From Palsa-465 sp963800475 (GTDB taxonomy: Bacteria; Actinomycetota; Thermoleophilia; Solirubrobacterales; Solirubrobacteraceae), in the NCBI GenBank assembly GCA_963800475.1, contig CAWDAZ010000006.1, forward strand, positions 386,436 to 450,435: a stretch of 64,000 nt of DNA, in the 5' to 3' direction. The notes under the pieces were generated by a model. It did no database searches and had not been told where the DNA came from. It saw only the letters and a program-made list of their open reading frames with translations. Position 1 is the first letter of the stretch, and every line of letters starts with the position of its first letter. Both the position numbers and the translations under genes were made by a program. Shown here piece by piece: positions 30,946-39,446 of the stretch.

Positions 30946-31661
30946 GCTGGGTCCGGATCCGGGCGATCTTCACCAAGGAGCTGCGGGAGTACCGCCGCAA
31001 CGGCGCGATCGTCTGGACGATGGCGCTGCTGCCGGTGATCTTCACGATCGAACCGCTGATCCAGATCTTCAACCTGCCCGCCGCCTCCGCGCACACGCTG
31101 CTGCACAAGGACCCGCTGCTCTACATGCTCGGAATTCCGGCCCTCGTGCCCGCGGCGCTGGCCGCCTACGCGGTGGTCGGCGAGCGCCAGCAGGGGACGC
31201 TGGAGCCGGTGCTGACGACGCCGATCACACGCGAGGAGTTGCTGCTCGGCAAGGCGCTCGCGGTGTTTGTGCCGGCGGTGGTGATCTCCTACGCGGTGTT
31301 CGGGCTGGCGGTTGCGAGCATCGCCGCGTTCGCCGACCCGGCGGTCGCGTCAGCCGTGCTGCGCGGCCCGCACCTGCTCGCGCAGGTGGTGTTCACGCCG
31401 CTGCTCGCGGGGTGGTCGATCTGGGTCGGGATCGCGATCTCGGCGCGCACCAACGACCCCCGGGTCGCGCAGCAGCTCAGCATCCTCGCCAGCCTGCCGC
31501 CCGTGGTGATCGCGGCGCTGATCGCGTTCGGCGTGATCCACCCCAGCACCGGGCTCGCCGTCGCGCTGGCCGTCGCGCTGCTGGTCCTCGATCGGCTCGG
31601 GTGGCGGTTCGTGTCCGCCCTGTTCGACCGCGAGCGCCTGATCACGGGCACGCGATCCTGA
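30942..31661 (+). CDS. ABC-2 type transporter permease
   Basis: 239 aa, six transmembrane helices. RAIFTKELREYRRNGAIVWT is the typical ABC-2 start; LLLGKALAVFVPAVVISYAV and GERQQGTLEPVLTTPITREE (elbow and cytosolic motif) are canonical. It forms an exporter with the upstream ATPase; substrate unknown. Confidence 0.88.
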   Translation: MSWVRIRAIFTKELREYRRNGAIVWTMALLPVIFTIEPLIQIFNLPAASAHTLLHKDPLLYMLGIPALVPAALAAYAVVGERQQGTLEPVLTTPITREELLLGKALAVFVPAVVISYAVFGLAVASIAAFADPAVASAVLRGPHLLAQVVFTPLLAGWSIWVGIAISARTNDPRVAQQLSILASLPPVVIAALIAFGVIHPSTGLAVALAVALLVLDRLGWRFVSALFDRERLITGTRS

Positions 31662-31697
31662 TCGCGCGCCACGCCCGCGCCACTAGCCTGTGGGCGG

Positions 31698-32972
31698 ATG
31701 CTCCGGCAAACCCGCCTGCTGTTGACGGCGGCGGCTGCGGTCGTCGCCACGATCGTGGTTGTGATTTCGGTCGTGCAGCTGCACAACTACGACCACCAGC
31801 GGACCAGCGGCGCGCGGGTCCAGGCCCCACTCGCCGTCGGCACGGCGCTCCAGCGCCCGCGCCCGGTCCCGGCGATCGAGCTGGTCGACGAGCAGGGCCG
31901 GCCGTTCTCGACCTCGCAGTGGCGCGGCCGGTGGGTGGTGCTCGCCCCGTCGATGACGCTCTGCCACGAGGTGTGCCCGATGACCACCGCCGCGCTCGAC
32001 CAGATCCGGGAGGCCGTCGACCGCCAGGGTCTCGGCAAGCAGGTCACGGTCGCGGAGGTGAGCGTCGATCCGTGGCGCGACTCGCCGGCGCGGCTCCGGG
32101 CCTACCGCCGGCTCAGCGGCGCGAGCTTCCAGCAGCTGACCGGGACGCAGGCGGCCGTCAAGCGGCTGTGGAAGTTCTTCGGCGTCTACTACGCCCGTGT
32201 CCCGCAGGGCAAGCCGCCCGGCGTCGACTGGCTGACCGGCAAGCCCGAGACGTTCGACGTCGACCACACCGACGCGGTGTTCCTGATCGACCCGGCCGGG
32301 CAGGAGCGGATCATCGACGAGGGGATGCCCGACGTCAGCGGGCGCCTGCCGGCGGCGCTGCACAAGCTCCTCAACGACCAGGGAGTCCACAACCTCGCAC
32401 GCCCGCAGTTCGGGTGGACGCCCGACCAGATCGTCCAGGACCTGTACTTCCTGATGAACCGCAGCCTGCCGGCGAGCGCGCTCGCGCCGGTCAAGCCACC
32501 GTCGCAGGCCGCGGCCGCCAGGGCGCTGTCTGACTCCCCCCACCCGCTGGCGGCGCTCCACCAGCAGGCGGGCGCGCTGCTGTCCTCGGGAGCTTCGCTT
32601 CCCGCCGAGCTGCGGGCGCTGCGGGGTTATCCGGTCGTGATCAACGCGTGGGCCTCGTGGTGCGGCCCGTGCCGGGCGGAGTTCTCGCTGTTCGCGATCG
32701 CGTCGGCGCGATACGGGCGCCAGGTCGCGTTCCTCGGCAACGACACCAACGACTCGGCGACTGATGCGAAGAGCTTCCTCGGCCAGCACCCCGTCAGCTA
32801 TCCGAGCTATCAGGGCAGCGAGGCGGCGCTGACCTCGCTGGCGCAGATCGCGGGTCTGCCGACGACGATCTTCGTCGGACGCTCAGGGAAGGTCGTGTAC
32901 GTGCACACCGGCTCCTACGACACGCAGACGACGCTCACGCAGGACATCGAGCGGTACGCGCTCGGCGCCTGA
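31698..32972 (+). CDS. SCO1/SenC domain fused to TlpA-like thioredoxin domain
   Basis: 424 aa. A single N-terminal transmembrane anchor (LLLTAAAAVVATIVVVISVV) precedes two thioredoxin folds. The SCO domain (about 55-230) has Cu-binding C89-H-E-V-C93 and the distant H190 in FDVDHTDAVFLIDP. The TlpA-like domain (about 295-420) has NAWASWCGPCRAEF (C322, C325) and the cis-Pro loop GLPTTIFV. SCO proteins deliver copper to the CuA site of cytochrome oxidase, and TlpA-type partners reduce the same thiols; here the chaperone and its reductant are one chain. No cytochrome oxidase gene lies nearby. Confidence 0.9.
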   Translation: MLRQTRLLLTAAAAVVATIVVVISVVQLHNYDHQRTSGARVQAPLAVGTALQRPRPVPAIELVDEQGRPFSTSQWRGRWVVLAPSMTLCHEVCPMTTAALDQIREAVDRQGLGKQVTVAEVSVDPWRDSPARLRAYRRLSGASFQQLTGTQAAVKRLWKFFGVYYARVPQGKPPGVDWLTGKPETFDVDHTDAVFLIDPAGQERIIDEGMPDVSGRLPAALHKLLNDQGVHNLARPQFGWTPDQIVQDLYFLMNRSLPASALAPVKPPSQAAAARALSDSPHPLAALHQQAGALLSSGASLPAELRALRGYPVVINAWASWCGPCRAEFSLFAIASARYGRQVAFLGNDTNDSATDAKSFLGQHPVSYPSYQGSEAALTSLAQIAGLPTTIFVGRSGKVVYVHTGSYDTQTTLTQDIERYALGA

Positions 32973-32986
32973 GGTCGCCGGCGCCT

Positions 32987-33008
32987 CTTACGGCTGTCTT
33001 ACAGCCGT
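32987..33008 (+). promoter_or_regulatory. Tandem 11-bp direct repeat, OmpR-family binding site
   Basis: CTTACGGCTGT and CTTACAGCCGT follow each other with 11-bp periodicity, the spacing OmpR/PhoB dimers recognise. The same bases also form the hairpin ACGGCTG-TCTTA-CAGCCGT. They lie about 40-60 bp before the response-regulator start, where autoregulation is common. Confidence 0.6.
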
Positions 33009-33035
33009 CAAACAAATCTGATCAGGGTCGCGGAC

Positions 33036-33041
33036 GATAAT
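33036..33041 (+). promoter_or_regulatory. -10 element of the response-regulator promoter
   Basis: GATAAT lies 7 nt before ATG 33049, with no Shine-Dalgarno sequence. Transcription would start at or next to the ATG, giving a leaderless message. No good -35 hexamer sits 17 bp upstream, which fits an activator-dependent promoter using the direct repeat. Confidence 0.55.
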
Positions 33042-33048
33042 CACTGCC

Positions 33049-33723
33049 ATGCGAGTGCTGGTGATCGAGGACGACGACGCGGTCCGGGCCGCGGTCCGCC
33101 GAGCGCTGCTGCTGGGCGGCTACGAGGTGCTGCTCGCCGAGAACGGCGAGCGCGGGCTGCTCCGGGCGCAGTCGGACGTCCCCGACGCGATCATCCTCGA
33201 CCTCGGCCTGCCCGACATCGACGGGATGCGGGTGTGCCGGACGCTGCGCGAGTCGGGCAACCGCACGCCGATCCTGATGCTGACCGCGCGCGACGCGATC
33301 GACGACCGCGTCGAGGGCCTCGAGGCCGGCGCCGACGACTACCTCGTCAAGCCCTACGACGTGCGGGAGCTCGAGGCGCGGCTGCGCGCGATCTTGCGCC
33401 GTCACGTCCAGAACGGCGACGGCCGGGTGCTGCGCTTCGCCGAGCTCGAGCTCGACCCGGACCTGCACGGGGCGCGGGTCGGCGACCGCGCGATCGAGCT
33501 GACCCGCACCGAGTACCAGCTGCTCGAGCTGCTGATGCTGAACCCGCGGCGAGTGCTGACCTCGGAGCTGATCTACGACCGCGTGTGGGGGTACGACTTC
33601 GGGCGCTCTGGGAACGCGCTGCGCGTGTACATCGGCTACCTGCGCCGCAAGCTCGAGGAGGATCACGGCCGGCGCCTGATCCAGACGGTCCACGGCGTGG
33701 GGTACGTGCTTCGGGAGCCGTAG
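33049..33723 (+). CDS. OmpR/PhoB-family response regulator
   Basis: 224 aa. The receiver domain has acidic pocket E-D-D (7-9), phosphorylation site D51 in AIILDLGLPDIDG, T in LMLTARD, and K in YLVKPYD. The winged-helix output domain reads LTRTEYQLLELLMLNPRRVL then VWGYDFGRSGNALRVYIGYL then RRKLEE, with the G-V-G-Y ending. It resembles the MprA/TcrA group. A sensor kinase follows 59 nt downstream. Tandem CTTAC repeats in the promoter suggest it controls itself. Confidence 0.94.
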   Translation: MRVLVIEDDDAVRAAVRRALLLGGYEVLLAENGERGLLRAQSDVPDAIILDLGLPDIDGMRVCRTLRESGNRTPILMLTARDAIDDRVEGLEAGADDYLVKPYDVRELEARLRAILRRHVQNGDGRVLRFAELELDPDLHGARVGDRAIELTRTEYQLLELLMLNPRRVLTSELIYDRVWGYDFGRSGNALRVYIGYLRRKLEEDHGRRLIQTVHGVGYVLREP

Positions 33724-33782
33724 CAGCCGGATGACTCACGCGGCCCCTATATGGCGAGCCCGGACGGCGAGCGGGGCCTAGC

Positions 33783-35177
33783 GTGAGCCTGCGCAGGAGG
33801 ATCGCGGGGGCGGCGGCGCTGGCGGTTGCCGCGGCGGCGATCGCGGTGGCTGTGATCGGCTACGTGTCGACCCGCTCGCACCTGATCAGCGAGGTCCAGA
33901 ACGAGCTGCAGGGGCGCGCCGGGGAGTTCCTCGGCCCCCACCGGGGAGCGGGCGGTCCGGGCGCTCCCGGTGGCGGTCAGGGCGAGCCCGGGGAGCGGCC
34001 GGGGTTCCAGGTCCCCGGACCGCCGGTGCCCGGTGCGGCGCAGGGCTACTTCCAGGTCGTGCAGCCCGACGGCACGGTCGCGTTCGGCGGAGCGCTGCCG
34101 GTCACCAAGCAGGTCCTGGACGTCGCCCGCACGGGCCGCGGCAGCTTCTTCTCCGACGCGCGCGTGAACGGCACGCACTACGAGATCTACACCGTCTGGG
34201 ACCGTGACGACCAGCACGTCGTCCAGGTCGCGCTGCCGCTGACCGACGCAGATGCCGTGCTGCACGGACTGCTGCTCCCGTACGGGCTGTTGATCGCCGG
34301 CGGGGTGCTGCTCGCGCTCGTGTTCGGGCTGGGGCTGTCGCGCTCGGCGCTGCGGCCGATCGACCGGTTCGTGGAGCAGACCGAGCATGTGGCCAGCTCG
34401 CTCGACCACCCGGTCCGGATCGAGGAGACGGGCGCGGTCGAGATCCGCCGCTTGGCGGCGAGCTTCAACGAGACGCTCGACGCGCTCGAGCGCTCGATCG
34501 AAGCGCAGCGGCAACTGGTCGCCGACGCCTCGCACGAGCTGCGCACGCCGATCGCCGCGCTGCGCTCGGACATCCAGATCTTCCTCGAGTCCGAGCGGCT
34601 TCCGGCGGAGGAGCGGCTCGAGCTCCAGCAGTCGATCCTCGCCGAGCTCGACGAGCTCACGCAGATCGTCGGCGACGTACTGGCGCTGGCGCGCGGCTCG
34701 GCGCCGGCGAGCCGGCACGAGCCGGTCGAGCTCGACACGCTCGTGCGCGAGGCGGTCGAGCGCGCGCAGCGCCGGGCCCCCGAGCTGCGCTTCAAGCTCG
34801 AGCTCGCGCCGACCGTGATCACGAGCGACCCCGACCGCGTCAGCCGGGCGGTCACGAACCTGGTCGACAACGCGCGCAAGTGGAGCGCCGCCGACGGCGA
34901 GGTCGAGATCGAGCTGCGCGACGGCGCGCTGTCGGTCCGCGACCACGGCCCGGGGTTCGGCGAGCGCGACCTGCCGCACGTGTTCGACCGCTTCTACCGG
35001 TCCGACAGCGCGCGCCGGATGCCCGGCTCGGGGCTCGGGCTGGCGATCGTCAAGCAGGCCGCGGAGGCCGGTGGCGGAACCGCCCACGCGGCCAACGCCG
35101 AGGGAGGCGGCGCGCTTGTGACGGTGCGCTTCGGCCGCCCGACGAGCAGCGCTATGCCGGAACCGGCTCCTCGGTAG
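33783..35177 (+). CDS. Membrane sensor histidine kinase
   Basis: 464 aa from GTG 33783. Transmembrane 1 (AALAVAAAAIAVAVIGYVST), an extracytoplasmic domain of about 130 residues that includes a Gly/Pro-rich loop (HRGAGGPGAPGGGQGEPGE), transmembrane 2 (YGLLIAGGVLLALVFGLGLS), HAMP, HisKA with H251 in DASHELRTPIAAL, and HATPase with N-box LVDNARKWS and G-boxes DHGPGFGE and GSGLGLAIVKQA. Partner of the regulator just upstream. The last 26 bp overlap the convergent acyl-CoA dehydrogenase gene. Confidence 0.94.
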   Translation: MSLRRRIAGAAALAVAAAAIAVAVIGYVSTRSHLISEVQNELQGRAGEFLGPHRGAGGPGAPGGGQGEPGERPGFQVPGPPVPGAAQGYFQVVQPDGTVAFGGALPVTKQVLDVARTGRGSFFSDARVNGTHYEIYTVWDRDDQHVVQVALPLTDADAVLHGLLLPYGLLIAGGVLLALVFGLGLSRSALRPIDRFVEQTEHVASSLDHPVRIEETGAVEIRRLAASFNETLDALERSIEAQRQLVADASHELRTPIAALRSDIQIFLESERLPAEERLELQQSILAELDELTQIVGDVLALARGSAPASRHEPVELDTLVREAVERAQRRAPELRFKLELAPTVITSDPDRVSRAVTNLVDNARKWSAADGEVEIELRDGALSVRDHGPGFGERDLPHVFDRFYRSDSARRMPGSGLGLAIVKQAAEAGGGTAHAANAEGGGALVTVRFGRPTSSAMPEPAPR

Positions 35178-36384
35178 CGAGCTTGCGTAGCTCCTGGCGG
35201 GCGATCGAGCGCTTGTGGACCTCGTCGGGCCCGTCGGCGAAGCGCAGCGTCCGCAGGTGCGCGTACATCGCCGCGAGCGGGAAGTCGTCCGACACCCCGC
35301 CGCCACCGTGAACCTGAATCGCGCGGTCGATCACCTTCAGGGCGGCGGCCGGCGCCGCGACCTTGATCGCGGAGATCTCGGTGCGCGCGTGCTTGTTGCC
35401 GACCGTGTCCATCAGCCATGCCGCCTTGAGCGTCAGCAGCCGCGCCATGTCGATCTCGATCCGCGACTCGGCGATCCAGTCCTGGATGTTGGCGCGCTGG
35501 GCGATCGGCTTGCCCCACGTGACGCGCGACACGGCCCGCTCGCACATCAGCTCGAGCGCGCGCTCGGCGGCGCCGATCGTCCGCATGCAGTGGTGGATCC
35601 GGCCGGGCCCGAGCCGGGCCTGGGCGATCAGGAAGCCGTCGCCCTCGTTGGCGATCAGGTTCGAGGCGGGTACGCGGACGTCCTCGAACACGATCTCCGC
35701 GTGGCTCTCCTGATCGACGTAGCCGAACACGCGCAGGTTGCGGATGATGTTGACCCCGGGCGTGTCGGGCTCGACGAGGATCATCGACTGCTGCCTGAAG
35801 GTCGGGCCGTCGGGGTCGGTCTTGCCCATCACGATGAAGACCTTGCAGCGGTCGCGCATCGCCCCCGACGCCCACCACTTGCGGCCGTTGAGGACGTACT
35901 CGTCGCCGTCGCGCTCGATCCGGAGCTGGATGTTGGTGGCGTCCGAGCTGGCGACCTCGGGCTCGGTCATCACGAATGCCGAGCGGATCTCCCCCTCGAG
36001 CAGGGGCTTCAGCCACCGCTCGTGCTGCTCGGGCGATCCGAACAGCGTCAGCACCTCCATGTTGCCGGTGTCGGGCGCTGCGCAGTTGGTGGCCTCCGAG
36101 GCGATGTGGCTGCGGCCCATGATCTCGGCGAGCGGCGCGTAGTCGAGGTTCGAGACCCCGGGCGCCATGTCGTCGGGGGCGGCGTGGGGGAGGAACAGGT
36201 TCCACAGCCCGGCCGCCCGCGCGCGCTCCTTGAGCTCCTCGATCACCGGCGGATGGCCGTGCGGGTTGCCCAACTTGCTTAGTTGCTCTTCGTAGACCGC
36301 CTCGTTGGGATAGATGTGCTCGTCCATGAACCCGAGCAGCCGCTCGCGCAGCTCCTTGCAGCGGTCTGAGAACTCGAATTCCAT
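35152..36384 (-). CDS. Acyl-CoA dehydrogenase
   Basis: 410 aa from ATG 36384, chosen because GGGAGAGGGA lies just upstream; the longer frame adds 12 residues without a site. SAFVMTEPEVASSDATNIQL binds FAD and acyl-CoA; YVLNGRKWWASGAMRDRC, FGYVDQESHAEIVFEDVRVP and RAIQVHGGGGVSDDFPLAAM (C-terminal FAD motif) are all present. It belongs to the ACAD10/11-like group, with a long N-terminal helical domain and G-R-I-H-H-C-M-R. It oxidises an acyl-CoA at alpha-beta; chain length unknown. Divergent from an SDR gene 58 bp away. Confidence 0.93.
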   Translation of the reverse strand: MEFEFSDRCKELRERLLGFMDEHIYPNEAVYEEQLSKLGNPHGHPPVIEELKERARAAGLWNLFLPHAAPDDMAPGVSNLDYAPLAEIMGRSHIASEATNCAAPDTGNMEVLTLFGSPEQHERWLKPLLEGEIRSAFVMTEPEVASSDATNIQLRIERDGDEYVLNGRKWWASGAMRDRCKVFIVMGKTDPDGPTFRQQSMILVEPDTPGVNIIRNLRVFGYVDQESHAEIVFEDVRVPASNLIANEGDGFLIAQARLGPGRIHHCMRTIGAAERALELMCERAVSRVTWGKPIAQRANIQDWIAESRIEIDMARLLTLKAAWLMDTVGNKHARTEISAIKVAAPAAALKVIDRAIQVHGGGGVSDDFPLAAMYAHLRTLRFADGPDEVHKRSIARQELRKLATEEPVPA

Positions 36385-36442
36385 GTCCCTCTCCCTTCGG
36401 TCGGCGGCGGCGACGTCCATCGTATTTCAATAAGGTCAGCCC

Positions 36443-37240
36443 ATGGAGCTCGCTGACCGCACCGTCGTGATCACCGGCGCGGGCAGCGGCATCGGCGCCG
36501 CGCTCGCACGCCGGTTCGCCGCCGAGTCGCCGAGAGCGCTGGTGCTCGCCGACCTCAACCGCGACGGCGTCGAGGCCGTGGCGCAGGAAGTCGGCGGGGT
36601 CGCGGTCGAGACCGACGTCGGGCGCGAGGACGGCATCAAGGCGCTGATCGAGCGCGCCACCGAGGTCGCCGGGCCGATCGACGTGTTCTTCTCGAACGCG
36701 GGGATCGGCGGCGCGCACGGCGGTCCCGAGATCCCGGACGAGATCTGGGAGCGCGCGTGGCGGGTCAATGTGATGGCCCACATCTGGGCGGCGCGCGCGC
36801 TGCTTCCGGAGATGGTCGAGCGCGGCGACGGGTATCTGCTGAGCACCGCCTCGGCGGCGGGGATCCTCACCGAGGTCGGGACGCAGGTGTACTCGGTCAC
36901 CAAGCACGCCGCGGTGTCGGTCGCCGAGTGGCTGTCGATCAACTACGGCGACGCCGGCATCAAGGTCTCGTGCCTGTGCCCGCTCGGGGTCCGCACGCCG
37001 ATGCTCGAGGGCGCGCTCGAGGAGTCGACGAGCGGCGCGGCGCTGCTGCGTGACGAGCTGCTCGAGCCCGGTGAAGTGGCAGACGTTGTCGTCGAGGCGA
37101 TCCGGGACGAGCGGTTCCTGATCTTCCCGCACCCGCAGGTCGCCAAGTACATGGCGTTCAAGGGCGGCGACAACGAGCGCTGGCTGGCCGGGATGCGGCG
37201 GATGGTGCGCCAGGCGCGCGAGGCCGGAGCCTCTGGCTGA
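36443..37240 (+). CDS. Short-chain dehydrogenase/reductase (SDR)
   Basis: 265 aa. Cofactor motif TVVITGAGSGIGAALARRFA; structural FFSNAGIGG; catalytic Ser in LLSTASAAGIL, Tyr and Lys in VYSVTKHAAV (Y-x-x-x-K). The C-terminus is longer than the classical family. Nothing identifies the substrate, but the divergent acyl-CoA dehydrogenase suggests lipid or acyl-CoA metabolism. TAAGGT lies exactly 6 nt before the ATG, so it is probably leaderless. Confidence 0.92.
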   Translation: MELADRTVVITGAGSGIGAALARRFAAESPRALVLADLNRDGVEAVAQEVGGVAVETDVGREDGIKALIERATEVAGPIDVFFSNAGIGGAHGGPEIPDEIWERAWRVNVMAHIWAARALLPEMVERGDGYLLSTASAAGILTEVGTQVYSVTKHAAVSVAEWLSINYGDAGIKVSCLCPLGVRTPMLEGALEESTSGAALLRDELLEPGEVADVVVEAIRDERFLIFPHPQVAKYMAFKGGDNERWLAGMRRMVRQAREAGASG

Positions 37241-37306
37241 GCCCCGAGCCTAGGACCCGCTCAGCGCGATCGGGGCCGCCAGCGCCTGGTCGGGAATCCC
37301 GGGCGC

Positions 37307-38032
37307 CTACGGATGCAGGTGGAGCAGGTGGCGCACGTGGCGGAAGAATCGCCCGAAGCGGGTGTGCCCCTGCGCCACGAGCCCGGTCGCGCCGAACAGC
37401 AGCGCCAGCACCCCGACCAGCCCCAGCAGCACCGCGACGGTGTGCGGCCAGCGCCGCTCGAGGAACCCTCGTCCCTTGGCGAGCAGCCGCTCGGACCGCT
37501 CGCCCGCGAACGAGAGCGTCACGATGATCGCCAGCAGCGGCGCGATGAAGCAGACGTTGAAGACGAGCAGCAGCAGGAGCTGGTTCAGCGGTCCGAGGCC
37601 CGAGGCGAGGATCGCGGCGATCGCGGCGAAGTACGGGAACGCGGTCGGGAGCTCGATCGCGCTGATCGACGCCCCGAGAATCGCGCTCGACCGCCCCTTG
37701 GGGTTGGTCGCCGGCAGCCCCCGGGCGATCAGCCGCTCGCGGTTGCTCCACAGCATCGCGGCCGCCAGCAGCAGCCCGATCCCGACGGCGAGCTCGACGA
37801 CGTGGCGGACCGTCGCGTGCAGGTGCGGGATCAGCGACCGCAGCAGCTGGCCCGGCCCGATCGCGATCAGCGCGCCCCCGAACAGGTACACGGCGAACAC
37901 CGCGAGCGTGAACTCGATCACCGTGCGCCGGCCCTTGTCCCCGGTCGCCAGGAACAGCGCCGGCGCGATCGTCGATGGGTTCAGGGAATCGGCGAGGCCG
38001 ATCGAGATCATCAGTCCCAGCAGGCGGACCAT
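37307..38032 (-). CDS. GAP-family membrane protein
   Basis: 241 aa with about six transmembrane helices: GLADSLNPSTIAPALFLATG is the conserved first-helix motif (D-S-x-N-P-x-x-I) of the Sap/GAP family (peptidolipid-addressing protein of mycobacteria). Others are IEFTLAVFAVYLFGGALIAI, FPYFAAIAAILASGLGPLNQ and TVAVLLGLVGVLALLFGATG. GAP proteins help move surface glycolipids in mycobacteria; here that is only family inference. The basic, His-rich tail ends HVRHLLHLHP. Confidence 0.82.
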   Translation of the reverse strand: MVRLLGLMISIGLADSLNPSTIAPALFLATGDKGRRTVIEFTLAVFAVYLFGGALIAIGPGQLLRSLIPHLHATVRHVVELAVGIGLLLAAAMLWSNRERLIARGLPATNPKGRSSAILGASISAIELPTAFPYFAAIAAILASGLGPLNQLLLLLVFNVCFIAPLLAIIVTLSFAGERSERLLAKGRGFLERRWPHTVAVLLGLVGVLALLFGATGLVAQGHTRFGRFFRHVRHLLHLHP

Positions 38033-38071
38033 GCGGGGAGATTCTTCCCTGCCGGCCCGCCTCAGGCCAGC

Positions 38072-38491
38072 TCAAGCGAAAAGCAGGTCCTCGGCCTCGT
38101 CCTCTCCGACCGGCTCCTGGCAGGTCGGGCACCACCAGCGAGCCTCCAGATCGGTGCCGCACGCGGCGTGCCGCGGAGCATGCTCGCCGGCGACGTTTCG
38201 GGCGCCCCAGCCGGCCAGCAGCCGCAGCGCGCCGGTCAGCTCGCGGCCGGCCGCGCTCAGCTCGTACACGAACCGCGGGGGGCGCTCGGAGTACGGGCGC
38301 GCGACCACCAGCGCGTCGCGCTCGAGCGCACGCAGGCGCTGCGTGAGCACGTTGGGAGCGATCCCGCCGACCTCCTGCTGGAGCTCGCCGAACCGCTTCG
38401 GGCCGTCGAGCAGCGCGGCGATCAAGAGCAGCGTCCAGCGGTCGCCGACCGCGTCCAGCGCCGATGCGAGCGGAGACAGGATGGTTTCCAT
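38072..38491 (-). CDS. HxlR-family transcriptional regulator with zinc-ribbon tail
   Basis: 139 aa from ATG 38491 (TTG 38497 is in frame but TATCAT lies exactly 6 nt upstream of the ATG, supporting a leaderless start there). LDAVGDRWTLLLIAALLDGP, then FGELQQEVGGIAPNVLTQRL then RALERDALV, is the HxlR winged helix. Unlike ordinary members it has a C-terminal extension with CGTDLEARWWCPTCQEPVG, whose three Cys plus a preceding His could bind zinc. It faces two HtrA-like protease genes across the palindrome at 38512-38528. Confidence 0.88.
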   Translation of the reverse strand: METILSPLASALDAVGDRWTLLLIAALLDGPKRFGELQQEVGGIAPNVLTQRLRALERDALVVARPYSERPPRFVYELSAAGRELTGALRLLAGWGARNVAGEHAPRHAACGTDLEARWWCPTCQEPVGEDEAEDLLFA

Positions 38492-38511
38492 GCCCAAATG
38501 ATATGATACTG

Positions 38512-38528
38512 ACTTGCAAGTTGCAAGT
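38512..38528. promoter_or_regulatory. Perfect palindromic operator between HxlR and HtrA genes
   Basis: ACTTGCAA-G-TTGCAAGT has perfect 8-bp arms with a 1-nt spacer. It lies 20 nt before the HxlR start and 15 nt before the protease start, over both promoters. This is the expected form and position of an HxlR-dimer operator. Confidence 0.72.
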
Positions 38529-38543
38529 AACTAGGAGTTTCGC

Positions 38544-39437
38544 ATGGCTGTATCACTGCTTGAAGAAATCGAGGCCTCCGTGCAGACGGCGGTCGAACGG
38601 ACCGGGCCGGCGGTTGTCGGGATCGGTCGTGGATGGGGACGCGGCTCGGGGTTCGTGCTGGCCCCCGGGAGGGTCTTGACCAGCGCGCACAACGTCCGCC
38701 ACGACGAGGCGACGGTGACGTTCGCCGACGGGCGCCAGGCGTCCGGTCGCGTGCTCGGGTCCGACGGCGACCTCGACCTCGCCGTGATCGAGGTCGAAAC
38801 CGGCGACGCCCCGGCCGTCGAATGGCCGGCGGCCGCGGAGCCGGTCCCCGCCGGCCGCGCGGTGCTGGCGCTCGCCAACCCCGGCGGCCGCGGGCTGCGT
38901 GTCACCCCCGGGTTCGTGTCCTCCGCGGCGCGGAGCTTCCGCGGGCCGCGCGGCAGGCGCGTGTCGGGCGCGATCGAGCACACCGCGGCGCTGCCACGAG
39001 GCTCTGCGGGCGGCCCGCTGATCGACGTCGAGGGCCGGCTGCTGGGAATCAACGCCGTCCGGGTCGATCCTGGCCTGATCCTTGCGCTGCCGGCGGACGC
39101 GACGGTCCGCGACCGCGTCGATGCGCTCGGCCGCGGCGAGCGCCCGAAGACGGTGCGGCTCGGCGTCGCGATCGCGCCGCCACGGGTCGCCCGCCGGCTG
39201 CGGCGCGCGGTTGGCTTGCCCGAGCGCGACGGCCTGCTGGTGCGCGCCGTCGAGTCCGGCAGCGCCGCCGAACGCGCCGGGCTCGAGCGCGGTGATCTGA
39301 TCGTCGGCGCGGGCGGGTCCGCCGTCGATCGCGTGGACGCGCTGTACGAGGCGCTCGACGCCGCCCGGGCGGGCGGCGAGCTCGAGCTGCAGATCGTGCG
39401 CGGCGCCGACGAACGCGACGTCACGGTCGCGCTCTAG
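38544..39437 (+). CDS. HtrA-like trypsin-fold serine protease with PDZ domain
   Basis: 297 aa, TAGGAG 6 nt before ATG. Protease domain: His in LTSAHNV, Asp in GDLDLAVIEV, Ser in LPRGSAGGPLID (the usual G-N-S-G-G is R-G-S-A-G-G). PDZ domain (about 200-295): VRAVESGSAAERAGLERGDL then IVGAGGSAVDRVDALYEALD. It has no signal peptide or transmembrane segment, so it appears cytoplasmic, unlike periplasmic DegP. It is the first gene of a pair; the second starts 9 nt downstream. Confidence 0.86.
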   Translation: MAVSLLEEIEASVQTAVERTGPAVVGIGRGWGRGSGFVLAPGRVLTSAHNVRHDEATVTFADGRQASGRVLGSDGDLDLAVIEVETGDAPAVEWPAAAEPVPAGRAVLALANPGGRGLRVTPGFVSSAARSFRGPRGRRVSGAIEHTAALPRGSAGGPLIDVEGRLLGINAVRVDPGLILALPADATVRDRVDALGRGERPKTVRLGVAIAPPRVARRLRRAVGLPERDGLLVRAVESGSAAERAGLERGDLIVGAGGSAVDRVDALYEALDAARAGGELELQIVRGADERDVTVAL

Positions 39438-39446
39438 GAGGCCGTG

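Noticed and set aside
29877..31661. Single 594-codon frame over the ABC transporter
   Set aside because: It only merges a wrong-frame reading of the ATPase gene with the true permease; the ATPase has all motifs in its own frame and an ATGA junction to the permease.
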